Assembly (NCBI GenBank): GCA_026400275.1
Contig: JAPLPK010000191.1
Span: forward strand, 1-64,000
Direction of reading: 5' to 3'
Length of the DNA stretch: 64,000 bases
Source of the DNA: Burkholderiales bacterium
GTDB taxonomy: Bacteria; Pseudomonadota; Gammaproteobacteria; Burkholderiales; Burkholderiaceae_C
A model generated the notes under the pieces. The model did not search any database and had not been told where the DNA came from. It saw nothing but the letters and a program-made list of their open reading frames with translations. Positions 10,836 through 19,408 of this stretch are shown one piece after another. The number at the start of each line of letters is the position of its first letter. Position 1 is the first letter of the stretch. The translations under genes were made by a program, and so were the position numbers.

Positions 10836-11015
10836 GATGGCTCCTATGGAACAGGTCCATCATGCGCCCGAAGGCTGGGAAAACAGTGCGAACTATTTGG
10901 CAAATTCATAGAACCTGAGCATGCGCCAACACGGCCCCTTTGAGCCCTAAAACAAGCCGGCCGCCTTTCCGCAACAGCACACAGGCCCACCCAACCAAGT
11001 CGTGTTGAAAACAAA

Positions 11016-11074
11016 ATAAAAAAGCCTCTAGCGCAGGTGGAATATGCACTGAAAGCTTTCATTTTTATAGCACT
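11016..11074 (+). repeat. Dispersed hairpin repeat copy R2 (diverged)
   Basis: aaaaaagcctctagcgcaggtggaatatgcactgaaagctttcatttttatagca. Confidence 0.6.
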
Positions 11075-11105
11075 ACAAGCAGGTCTCTGGACCGCTGCAC
11101 GCAAG

Positions 11106-12680
11106 CTATTCGGCGTGCGCAGCCTTCTGCGCCATGGCTTGGGCCAAGCCGCCCCACACGGCGCTGAACAGCCCCGAGTCCATGGTCTTGACCTTCTTCA
11201 TGATGGGCTTGAAGCCCATGTGCGCCAGCACGTCGCGCTCCAGGTCGATGCCGGGGGCAATCTCGGTCAGCTCCAGGCCGTCAGTGGTCAACTCGAACAC
11301 GGCACGCTCGGTAACAAACAACACTTCCTGTTTTCGCAGCGCCGCATCGTGGCCGTTGAAGGTGATCTGTTCGACCTTCTCGATGAACTTGCGCGACTTG
11401 CCTTCTTTGACGATGCTGAGTTGGCCGTCGGCTACCTTGACCTCCAGGCCGCCAGCGGTGAAGGTGCCACAAAACACGAGCTTCTTGGTCGAACGAGTGA
11501 TGTTGACAAAGCCGCCGCAGCCGACCGGGCGGCCGTTGAACTTGCTGACATTCACATTGCCCCAGTTGTCAGCCTGGGCCAGGCCCAGGAAGCTGGCATC
11601 CAGGCCGCCGCCGTCATAGAAGTCAAACTGCAGGGACTGTTCGATGATGGCGTCGGCGTTGTAGGCCACGCCAAAGTCGCCCAGCTGCGCCGGGATACCG
11701 CCGGTGATGCCGCTCTCGATACTCAGCGTTAATTGGTCGGACACGCCCTCTTCCGCTGCCACCGATGGCACGCCAGCGGGAATGCCAATGCCCAGGTTGG
11801 TGATGGCGCCCGGGGTCAGCTCCATCGCCGTGCGGCGGGCGATGACCTTGCGCTCGTCCAGCGCCATCGGTTCCAGCGAATTGACGGGCACCCGCACATC
11901 GCCGCTGAATGCGGGGTTGAACTGGGTGGCGATCGTCTGCATGTGGTTCTCGGGCTTGCTGATCACCACGTAGTCCACCGACACGCCAGGGATCTTCACG
12001 GCCTTGGGGTGCAGTGTGCCGGCCTTGACGATGCGCTCCACCTGCACGATGACAATGCCGCCGCAGGCCTTGGCTGCGTGGGCGATGTTGATCTGCTCCA
12101 GCAGCATGCCTTCCTTGTCCAGCGTGATGTTGCCGTTCTCGTCGGCCAGCGTGCCGCGGATGATGGCCACGTCGATCTTGGGCGTGGGGTAGAACAGCCA
12201 TTCTTCGTCGTTGAATTCGACCAGCTTGACCAGGTCTTCGGTGGACTTGCTGTTGAGCTTGCCGCCTTCGATGCGCGGATCGACGAAGGTGCCGAGCCCC
12301 ACCTTGGTCAGCAGGCCGGGGCTGCGGCTAGCGATCTGGCGCGTCAGGTGCGACAGGCTGCCCTGCGGAAAGTTGTAGGCCTCGACCTGGCCTTCGAACA
12401 CCATCTTCATCATCTGAGGCCCGGTCTGCCCAAAGTGGCCGGCCACGGTGCGCTTGACCATGCCGGGGTGCGCAAAGTGGACCATGCCCGCGTCCTTGCT
12501 GTTGCCAATCGCGCCGCAAGCCCAGGTCGTCACGTTGCGCGGGTGGCCGGTGTCCAGAAAAGTCTGCTCCACGCCCTTGAGCACTTCTTCGGGCAGACTG
12601 GTGACGGCCAGGCCGCCGAGGAAGATGGTGGCATCGTCTTGAATGAGGGCGCCAGCTTGGGCGGCAGTAATGATTTGCAT
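11106..12680 (-). CDS. Acyl-CoA:acetate/3-ketoacid CoA-transferase family
   Basis: 525 aa from MQIITAAQAGALIQDDATIFLGG; fused alpha/beta CoA-transferase with GIGIPAGVPSVAAEEG and SIESGITGGIP motifs. Confidence 0.85.
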   Translation of the reverse strand: MQIITAAQAGALIQDDATIFLGGLAVTSLPEEVLKGVEQTFLDTGHPRNVTTWACGAIGNSKDAGMVHFAHPGMVKRTVAGHFGQTGPQMMKMVFEGQVEAYNFPQGSLSHLTRQIASRSPGLLTKVGLGTFVDPRIEGGKLNSKSTEDLVKLVEFNDEEWLFYPTPKIDVAIIRGTLADENGNITLDKEGMLLEQINIAHAAKACGGIVIVQVERIVKAGTLHPKAVKIPGVSVDYVVISKPENHMQTIATQFNPAFSGDVRVPVNSLEPMALDERKVIARRTAMELTPGAITNLGIGIPAGVPSVAAEEGVSDQLTLSIESGITGGIPAQLGDFGVAYNADAIIEQSLQFDFYDGGGLDASFLGLAQADNWGNVNVSKFNGRPVGCGGFVNITRSTKKLVFCGTFTAGGLEVKVADGQLSIVKEGKSRKFIEKVEQITFNGHDAALRKQEVLFVTERAVFELTTDGLELTEIAPGIDLERDVLAHMGFKPIMKKVKTMDSGLFSAVWGGLAQAMAQKAAHAE

Positions 12681-12696
12681 GGTGTGTTTCTGTACT

Positions 12697-13899
12697 TTAT
12701 TGGCTGCTGTCGGTGACTCGCAGGATGGTGGCGTAGCCGCTGTCGCCGGCGGCACAGCCGGTGAACATGCCGGTGCCGCCGCCGCGCAGAACCAGTTCTT
12801 CGATCAGCTCGATGATGGCGCGCAGGCCCGTAGGCGCTTGCGGGTGGCCCCAGATGATGGAGCTGCCATAGTTGTTCATCTTTTCCCAGGCAAAACCGGT
12901 GTCACGCGCCAGGGCAATGTCGTTGACTGCAAATGGGTTGTGGGTCTTGATGGCGTCAATGTCCTTGATGGACAGGCCCGCATGGTTCAAAGCATTGAAG
13001 GCAGCGGGCGATGGCGCCATGGGCATATAGCCGGGCTCCACACGGGCCATGCCGAAGCCCAGGATTTCGATCTCGATATGCGGGTTGACAGATGCCGCAC
13101 GGGCCAGGTCGCGGGTGGTAACAATGGCGCCGGCATTGCCATCGGCCGGGTGGGTCTGGCCGCCGTAGGTCACGGTGCCACCCTCTTTCACCGGCTTGAG
13201 TTTGGCCAGGCCTTCGGCAGTGGTGGGGAAGATGCCTTCGTCAGCACTGAGCACGCCCGTCTGCTTGCGGAATTTGGAGTCGCTCAGAGGCACATCGGCC
13301 ATGTAGCGCTTCTGAAAAGCACGGTCATCGGCCAGCGCCTGCTGGTACTGCGTGTAGCGGTGCAGCTTCAGGTCGTGCTGCTCGGCAGTGCTGATGCCGT
13401 AGCGTGCAGCCACGTTTTCACCGGTCTGCAGCATGGGGTTCTTGGCGTAGGGGTCATGGCCCATGTTGTCGGGCACCCAGTGTTCGCTGATGCCATAGCC
13501 GCCGGTGCCGCTGGAGTCGGGGTAGTAGACCACCGGCCCGTTGGACTGGCGGTCGGCCATCACCAGCAACGCGCTGGTCGCCGTGCCGCAGACCACCTCT
13601 TGCGCGGCCATCTGCAGAGCCCGAACGCTGGTGGCGCAGGCCTGCTGGATGGTGGGGCCAGCCACGCGGTCTATACCCATCAGGCCCGTGACCCAGGGCA
13701 GGCCGTAGAAGCTGCCTTTTTGCGGATTGGTCAGGCCCAAAATGGCCAGGTCGATCTGCGCCATGTCGTAGCCGCGTGCGGCCAGCGCCTGCTTGCCGGT
13801 GTGGGCCGCTAGCGGCAAGGCATTCAGATTGGCCAGCGCACCTTGCCATTTGGCAAAGGGGCTTGACCAGTAAATTCCATAGGGAATATAGGCTTGCAT
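12697..13899 (-). CDS. Thiolase-family protein
   Basis: QACATSVRALQMAAQEV nucleophile Cys region, KTHNPFAVNDIALA, C-terminal CAAGDSGYATIL. Confidence 0.85.
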   Translation of the reverse strand: MQAYIPYGIYWSSPFAKWQGALANLNALPLAAHTGKQALAARGYDMAQIDLAILGLTNPQKGSFYGLPWVTGLMGIDRVAGPTIQQACATSVRALQMAAQEVVCGTATSALLVMADRQSNGPVVYYPDSSGTGGYGISEHWVPDNMGHDPYAKNPMLQTGENVAARYGISTAEQHDLKLHRYTQYQQALADDRAFQKRYMADVPLSDSKFRKQTGVLSADEGIFPTTAEGLAKLKPVKEGGTVTYGGQTHPADGNAGAIVTTRDLARAASVNPHIEIEILGFGMARVEPGYMPMAPSPAAFNALNHAGLSIKDIDAIKTHNPFAVNDIALARDTGFAWEKMNNYGSSIIWGHPQAPTGLRAIIELIEELVLRGGGTGMFTGCAAGDSGYATILRVTDSSQ

Positions 13900-13924
13900 G
13901 GGAGGTTTTCTGGTTTTGAGAACA

Positions 13925-13959
13925 GGTCAATTTAGTTATTTATCATAACCAAATTGACC
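13925..13959. promoter_or_regulatory. Palindromic operator-like site upstream of the thiolase/CoA-transferase operon
   Basis: GGTCAATTTAGTTAT-ttatc-ATAACCAAATTGACC, 15-bp arms with one mismatch. Confidence 0.65.
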
Positions 13960-14103
13960 ACCAGAACACCTAGGGAAAACACTGGCCCAACCGGGCTGAT
14001 CCACAGGCCCAGGTCAGCAGATACGCGCCAAGCTCGCCCACCGTGCGCGCAAGCACGAGCTGGTATGAGGCAGTCGTGGCGTGGGTGCAGATCCGAATTT
14101 ATA

Positions 14104-14160
14104 GAAAACAGGCCTCTGGCGCAGGTAAATCCTGCGCAAGCAGCTCTCAAAAATATAGCA
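14104..14160 (+). repeat. Dispersed hairpin repeat copy R3, upstream of hsdM
   Basis: aaaacaggcctctggcgcaggtaaatcctgcgcaagcagctctcaaaaatatagca. Confidence 0.85.
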
Positions 14161-14209
14161 AGCATATGGGCTATGCTCACCCGGCCTTTTACCTACCCTG
14201 AATAGACCC

Positions 14210-15760
14210 ATGCTCACCGGCGACCTCAAAAGCAAAATCGACCAGATCTGGAACGCCTTCTGGTCCGGCGGCATCGCCAACCCCATCGAAGTCATCGAGC
14301 AAATCACCTACCTGCTCTTCCTGCGCCGCCTGGATGACCTGCACACCCTGGAAGAAAACAAGGCCACCCGCCTCAAGAAACCCCTGGAGCGCCGCATCTT
14401 CCCCGAGGGCAGCGACCCACGCGGCCGCGCGTTTGACACCCTGCGCTGGAGCCGCTTCAAGAACGAGGCCCCCAGCGAGATGTTCACCATCCTGGGCGAA
14501 CACGTCTTCCCCTTCCTGCGCACGCTGGGCTCGGACGATTCGACCTACGCCCACCACATGAAGGACGCCCGCTTCACCATCCCCACGCCCGCCCTGCTGG
14601 CCAAGGTGGTGGACCTGCTGGACGCCGTGCCCATGGACAACCGCGACACCAAGGGCGACCTGTACGAATACATGCTGGGCAAAATCGCCAGCGCCGGGCA
14701 GAACGGCCAGTTCCGCACCCCGCGCCACATCATCCAGCTCATGGTGGAAATGACCGCGCCCACGCCCACCGACACCATTTGCGACCCGGCCAGCGGCACC
14801 TGCGGCTTCCTGGTGGCGGCGGGCGAATACCTGCGCGAGCAGCACGCCAGCCTGTTCCACGACGCCAAGCTGAACCAGCACTTCAACCATGGCATGTTCC
14901 ATGGCTACGACTTCGACAACACCATGCTGCGCATCGGCAGCATGAACATGATGCTGCACGGCGTGGACAACCCCGCCATCACCTACCGCGACTCGCTGGG
15001 CCAGGAGCACGGCGCAGAAGAAGGCCGCTACAGCCTGGTGCTGGCCAACCCGCCCTTCGCCGGCAGCCTGGACTACGAGAACGTCGCCAAAGACCTGCTG
15101 CAAACGGTGAAGACCAAAAAGACCGAGCTGCTCTTCCTGGCCCTGTTCCTGCGCCTGCTCAAGCCCGGTGGCCGGGCGGCGGTGATCGTGCCCGACGGCG
15201 TGCTCTTTGGCAGCAGCAAGGCCCACAAAGAGCTGCGCCGCATGCTGGTGGAAGAGCAAAAGCTCGACGGCATCGTCAGCCTGCCCGGCGGCGTGTTCAA
15301 GCCCTACGCGGGCGTCAGCACCGCCATATTGTTCTTCACCAAAACCAACAGCGGCGGCACCGACAAGGTTTGGTTCTACGACATGCAGGCCGACGGCTAC
15401 AGCCTGGACGACAAGCGCCAGCCCCTGCTGCCTGAAGACAAATTAGGCCTGCAGCGCAATCAGCACCTGCGCAAGCAGCTATCAAATGAAGAGCACGCCA
15501 AAAACAACCTGCCCGACCTGCTGGCGCGCTGGAGCACCCGCAACGAGCCCCAAGCCGACCGCCCCCGCACCGCCCAAAGTTTCCATGTGCCCAAACACGA
15601 GATCGCCGCCAACGGCTATGACCTGAGCATCAACCGCTACAAGGAAGTGGTGCATGCGGCTGTAGCACACCGTGCGCCGCAGGAGATATTGGCGGAGCTG
15701 GCGAAGCTGGAGGACGAAATTGCGGTGGGGATGAAGGTGTTGGAGGGGATGTTGAAGTGA
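14210..15760 (+). CDS. hsdM: Type I restriction-modification system M subunit
   Basis: FRTPRHIIQLMVEM, DPASGTCGFLVAA, LANPPFAGS N6-adenine methyltransferase motifs. Confidence 0.96.
   Translation: MLTGDLKSKIDQIWNAFWSGGIANPIEVIEQITYLLFLRRLDDLHTLEENKATRLKKPLERRIFPEGSDPRGRAFDTLRWSRFKNEAPSEMFTILGEHVFPFLRTLGSDDSTYAHHMKDARFTIPTPALLAKVVDLLDAVPMDNRDTKGDLYEYMLGKIASAGQNGQFRTPRHIIQLMVEMTAPTPTDTICDPASGTCGFLVAAGEYLREQHASLFHDAKLNQHFNHGMFHGYDFDNTMLRIGSMNMMLHGVDNPAITYRDSLGQEHGAEEGRYSLVLANPPFAGSLDYENVAKDLLQTVKTKKTELLFLALFLRLLKPGGRAAVIVPDGVLFGSSKAHKELRRMLVEEQKLDGIVSLPGGVFKPYAGVSTAILFFTKTNSGGTDKVWFYDMQADGYSLDDKRQPLLPEDKLGLQRNQHLRKQLSNEEHAKNNLPDLLARWSTRNEPQADRPRTAQSFHVPKHEIAANGYDLSINRYKEVVHAAVAHRAPQEILAELAKLEDEIAVGMKVLEGMLK
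15440..15494 (+). repeat. Dispersed hairpin repeat copy R4, inside the hsdM coding sequence
   Basis: aaattaggcctgcagcgcaatcagcacctgcgcaagcagctatcaaatgaagagca; encodes LGLQRNQHLRKQLSNEEH. Confidence 0.8.
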
Positions 15761-16803
15761 GCGCCATCTCCACGCGCGCCTTGGGTGAGTTTGTGCAGAT
15801 ACGGACAGGAAAACTTGATGCGAACGCAAGTTCTGAGGATGGTGAATACCCATTCTTCACTTGCGCAAAGGAGCCTCTGCGAATTTCAACGTTCAGCTAT
15901 GACTGTGACTGCGTGCTAGTCGCTGGAAACGGTGATCTCAACGTGAAGCACTATCGCGGCAAGTTTGACGCTTATCAGCGAACCTACATAGTGGAGCCGC
16001 TCAATTCGTCGGTGTTGAACACTCGTTTTCTCTTTCATTTCCTCGATAAGTACGTTGAAAAGCTCAGGCACCTGAGCATCGGCGGAGTGATCAAGTACAT
16101 AAAGATTGGCAACCTGACCGAAGCGCCTCTGCCGGTCCTGCCAATAGACGAGCAACGCCGCATCGCCGCCATCCTGGACCAGGCCGAAAGCCTCCGAACC
16201 CAACGCCGCCAAGCACTGGCCCACCTCGACACCCTCACCCAGTCCCTCTTTTTCGATATGTTTGGCGACCCGGCTACTTCTCCAAAATATTCGACTGGGA
16301 CAATTCGTCGATTTGTTGAAGCGAATAGTGGCAAGTCGGCCAAATTTGTCCTATCAGAGTCACCGACAGATATTCCAATCTATGGCGGCAACGGTATTAA
16401 CGGCTGTGCAACTGCAGCGCTATATGAGCAACCTGTTCTGGTATTTGGGCGCGTCGGACAGCAATGCGGCAATGCATTCCTCACACAAGGTCCGTCATGG
16501 GTTACGGATAACGCAATAGTCGTCCGAATTGCAGACACTTCACAACTCATTGCAAAGTATGTGTTGCATGCTTTTCAAGGTTCAGAGTTTTCCAGTCGCG
16601 TCAAACATCTTGATTTGCCATTTATCAATCAAGGGATGATTTTGGACAACCCAATTCCACTCCCCCCGCTCCCCCTCCAACAAACCTTCGCCACCCGCAT
16701 CCAAGCCATCGAAGCCCTCAAAGCCACCCACCGCGCCGCCCTGGACCAGCTAGACGCCCTGTTCGCCTCGCTACAGCAGCGGGCGTTTGCGGGGGAGTTG
16801 TAG
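15757..16803 (+). CDS. hsdS: Type I restriction-modification system specificity subunit S
   Basis: GTG start overlapping the hsdM stop; two variable target-recognition regions separated by LPIDEQRRIAAILDQAESLRTQRRQALAHLDTLTQSLFFDMFGD. Confidence 0.93.
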   Translation: MSAISTRALGEFVQIRTGKLDANASSEDGEYPFFTCAKEPLRISTFSYDCDCVLVAGNGDLNVKHYRGKFDAYQRTYIVEPLNSSVLNTRFLFHFLDKYVEKLRHLSIGGVIKYIKIGNLTEAPLPVLPIDEQRRIAAILDQAESLRTQRRQALAHLDTLTQSLFFDMFGDPATSPKYSTGTIRRFVEANSGKSAKFVLSESPTDIPIYGGNGINGCATAALYEQPVLVFGRVGQQCGNAFLTQGPSWVTDNAIVVRIADTSQLIAKYVLHAFQGSEFSSRVKHLDLPFINQGMILDNPIPLPPLPLQQTFATRIQAIEALKATHRAALDQLDALFASLQQRAFAGEL

Positions 16804-16808
16804 TCCCG

Positions 16809-17516
16809 ATGCCGCCTACCGACCGCCATTTCGTTCTGGGCTATGACCCTGGCGGCAATGGCCGGCACGGATTGGCAGTTTTGCAGGTTCAGCAACAGCA
16901 GGGGCTTTGGGTGGCGTCGCACATCGTGGCGCTCAAGGCATTGCCCGACGTGCAGGCCGTCATTGCATGCGCAGAGGCCCGCATAGGCTCGGGTGCGCTG
17001 ATGGCTACGGGCATTGATACGCTCACTGCGTGGAGTGGCGGGCCCTCGGGTTGGCGGCAGGCTGACCTGTGGCTGCGCCAGCGCTACCCCGCCGTGAATA
17101 ACAGTGTGGCCAGCCCCAACTCGCTATTTGGCTCCATGAGCATTGGCGGCAGCTTGCTGTTGCATTGGCTCAGTCAGCGGCAAGACCACGGCGGCACGGT
17201 CACCGAGGCGCACCCCAAGGTTTGCTACTACGCCCTGCGCCAAGAACTGCACCCGTGGGCCAAGCACGCCAAGCCCGGCCAGCGCACCGAGGGCTGGCGC
17301 TGGCTATTGCAGGAGTTAGGGCTTGGTCTGCCCGACGAGGCACTTGCCGAGGACGCGGACCACGGCTTCGACGCCCTGATGGGTTGCCTAGCCGCACTGC
17401 GCGGGCTCAACGGCCAATGGACGCTCGATTTGCACGAGGCTGGGCGGGCTGCAGAAGTGCATCCGTTTGGGCGGACGCACTACTGGTGGCCGGACATGGG
17501 GCGTACTGGGGGATAG
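16809..17516 (+). CDS. DUF429-like / RNase H-fold protein of unknown function
   Basis: GYDPGGNGRHGLAVL, ATGIDTLTAW, EAHPKVCYYAL, DHGFDALMGCLAAL resemble actin/RNase H-fold DUF429 motifs. Confidence 0.55.
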   Translation: MPPTDRHFVLGYDPGGNGRHGLAVLQVQQQQGLWVASHIVALKALPDVQAVIACAEARIGSGALMATGIDTLTAWSGGPSGWRQADLWLRQRYPAVNNSVASPNSLFGSMSIGGSLLLHWLSQRQDHGGTVTEAHPKVCYYALRQELHPWAKHAKPGQRTEGWRWLLQELGLGLPDEALAEDADHGFDALMGCLAALRGLNGQWTLDLHEAGRAAEVHPFGRTHYWWPDMGRTGG

Positions 17517-17609
17517 TTCTCGTTTTGCCACAAAAACTGCATTTTTTCGTGGCAATAGAGCTGGTGTTTTTCCGAGAAATGATTCATTTTTCAGACAAAT
17601 AGAAAGCAA

Positions 17610-17645
17610 TTTTGTTAAAAATACCTACTTGTACTTTTAACAAAA
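17610..17645. promoter_or_regulatory. Inverted repeat upstream of abiEi (candidate AbiEi operator)
   Basis: TTTTGTTAAAA-N14-TTTTAACAAAA, 11-bp perfect arms, about 20 bp before the abiEi ATG. Confidence 0.6.
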
Positions 17646-17663
17646 AATACCCACAATAAGGCC

Positions 17664-18332
17664 ATGAGCCCCCAGCCAGCCTCAAAACCTACCCAAAAGC
17701 CTGCAAGTGCGTCCGCGCCTGCAGCCACCCTGGCGCGGCAGGTGGCGCAGCGGGTTGCACGTTGGGCGAAAAAAGAGCCCGCGCGGGTATTCACCCCGGC
17801 AGACTTTTTAGACCTGGGCACGCCTCACGCGGTAGGCATGGCGCTGTCGCGCATGGTGCGCGCCAACACATTGCGTCGCGTGGCGCGTGGCCTATATGAC
17901 GTGCCGCGCAGTCACCCGCTGCTGGGCGAGCTAAGCCCCTCAACCGACGCACTGGTGCAAGCGGTAGCCCGGCGCGATGGCGTAGTGGTGCAGCCGCTGG
18001 ATGTGGAGGCCACCAACCTACTGGGCTTGAGCGAGCAGGTGGTAGCCAAGCCGGTGTTTGAGACCAATGGCCCCAGCCGCACGCTGCGCGTGGGCGGGCA
18101 AGAGATTGAGTTCAGGCACCGCTCACCCCGGCGCGTAACCGCCGCTGCCGAATCTAGCAACTTGGTGTTTGCCGCGCTGCGCGGTCTGGGCAAAGCCCAC
18201 GTTACGCTGGAGCGGGTCGCGCACCTGCAGCAGATGCTGCCGCCCAAGCAACGCGCGCAGTTGCTGAAAGATTTGCCACTCGCACCGGTGTGGATGCACC
18301 CGTTCCTGCGCCACATTGCGGAGAAAAACTGA
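17664..18332 (+). CDS. abiEi: Type IV TA antitoxin AbiEi-like
   Basis: N-terminal wHTH (FTPADFLDLGTPHAVGMALSRMVRANTLRRVARGLYDVP); immediately upstream of and overlapping an AbiEii homologue. Confidence 0.85.
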   Translation: MSPQPASKPTQKPASASAPAATLARQVAQRVARWAKKEPARVFTPADFLDLGTPHAVGMALSRMVRANTLRRVARGLYDVPRSHPLLGELSPSTDALVQAVARRDGVVVQPLDVEATNLLGLSEQVVAKPVFETNGPSRTLRVGGQEIEFRHRSPRRVTAAAESSNLVFAALRGLGKAHVTLERVAHLQQMLPPKQRAQLLKDLPLAPVWMHPFLRHIAEKN

Positions 18333-19372
18333 TGCCCACAGCTACCCCCAGTTTTGCCCTGCAGAGCGTGCAGGAGCGCCGTTTGATCCTCACCGAAGCT
18401 GCGGCGCGCCTGCGCTTGGCTCCGCTGATTGTGGAGAAAGACTTTTGGGTGGGCTGGCTGCTGGGGCGCCTGTTTGCTATGCCAGCACTGACAGGGCAGG
18501 TGCAGTTCAAAGGCGGTACGTCGCTGTCTATGGTGTTTGGCGCTGTGCAGCGCTTTTCTGAAGACATTGACTTGGCTATCTTGCCCGCTGCGATGGGCTT
18601 TGAAGAGGGCTACTTCAACGACGCGCCATCTGCCAGCCAGCGCCGCAAGCGCATGGAAGCGCTGGCACAAGCCAGCGAGGCTTATGTGCAGCGCCTCCAG
18701 CCCGTTCTGGAGGCAGACATTGCATCCGTATTGGGCGCTAGCTCAAGTGGAGAAAGCTGGCTTAGCTATGAGATAGATAGCAATGCGGGTACGCCAAACC
18801 TGTGGTTTACTTACCCCAGCGTCACCCCACAAACCAGTGCTTACATTGCCAAGCGGGTAAAGCTGGAGTTTGGTTCGCTCACCAATCAGCAGCCCAGTGT
18901 GCAGGCCGTGGCGCGCACCATGCTTTCTGGCGTATTACCGGCGGGAGCCTTTGCCGACCTTGTTGCTCCGGTCGTGGCGCTGGATGTGGCCCGCACCTTT
19001 TGGGAAAAGGCGACCATCTTGCATGCCGAATACCACCGGCCAGAACACCTGCCAGTGCGTGACCGGTTTGCACGGCATTACTCCGATTTTTGTGCGCTGT
19101 GGCAGCAAGACCATGCCCGCACGGCTGGACTGGCCCGATTGGATTTATTGGCTGACGTAGCGCTGCACAAGAGCCGCTACTTTGCTTCCTCGTGGGCCAA
19201 TTACGACAGTGCCGTGCTTGGCACACTCAAACTGGTGCCGCCCGCGTACCGTTGGGATGCAATCAGCGAAGACTATGCGACGATGCTGCCCATGTTTTGG
19301 ACCGAACCGCCACCGTTTGCAACACTGATGCAGCGTCTGGCAGAGGCAGAAGCTGCTTTGAACGCGCAATAG
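18332..19372 (+). CDS. abiEii: Type IV TA toxin AbiEii-like nucleotidyltransferase
   Basis: 347 aa; KDFWVGWLLGRLF...LTGQVQFKGGTSLSMVFGAVQRFSEDIDLAI (GGTSLS...EDIDL); TGATG overlap with abiEi. Confidence 0.9.
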   Translation: MPTATPSFALQSVQERRLILTEAAARLRLAPLIVEKDFWVGWLLGRLFAMPALTGQVQFKGGTSLSMVFGAVQRFSEDIDLAILPAAMGFEEGYFNDAPSASQRRKRMEALAQASEAYVQRLQPVLEADIASVLGASSSGESWLSYEIDSNAGTPNLWFTYPSVTPQTSAYIAKRVKLEFGSLTNQQPSVQAVARTMLSGVLPAGAFADLVAPVVALDVARTFWEKATILHAEYHRPEHLPVRDRFARHYSDFCALWQQDHARTAGLARLDLLADVALHKSRYFASSWANYDSAVLGTLKLVPPAYRWDAISEDYATMLPMFWTEPPPFATLMQRLAEAEAALNAQ

Positions 19373-19408
19373 ACGCGGAGCAAGCAAAGGCAACAAACAG
19401 TAGGGAGT

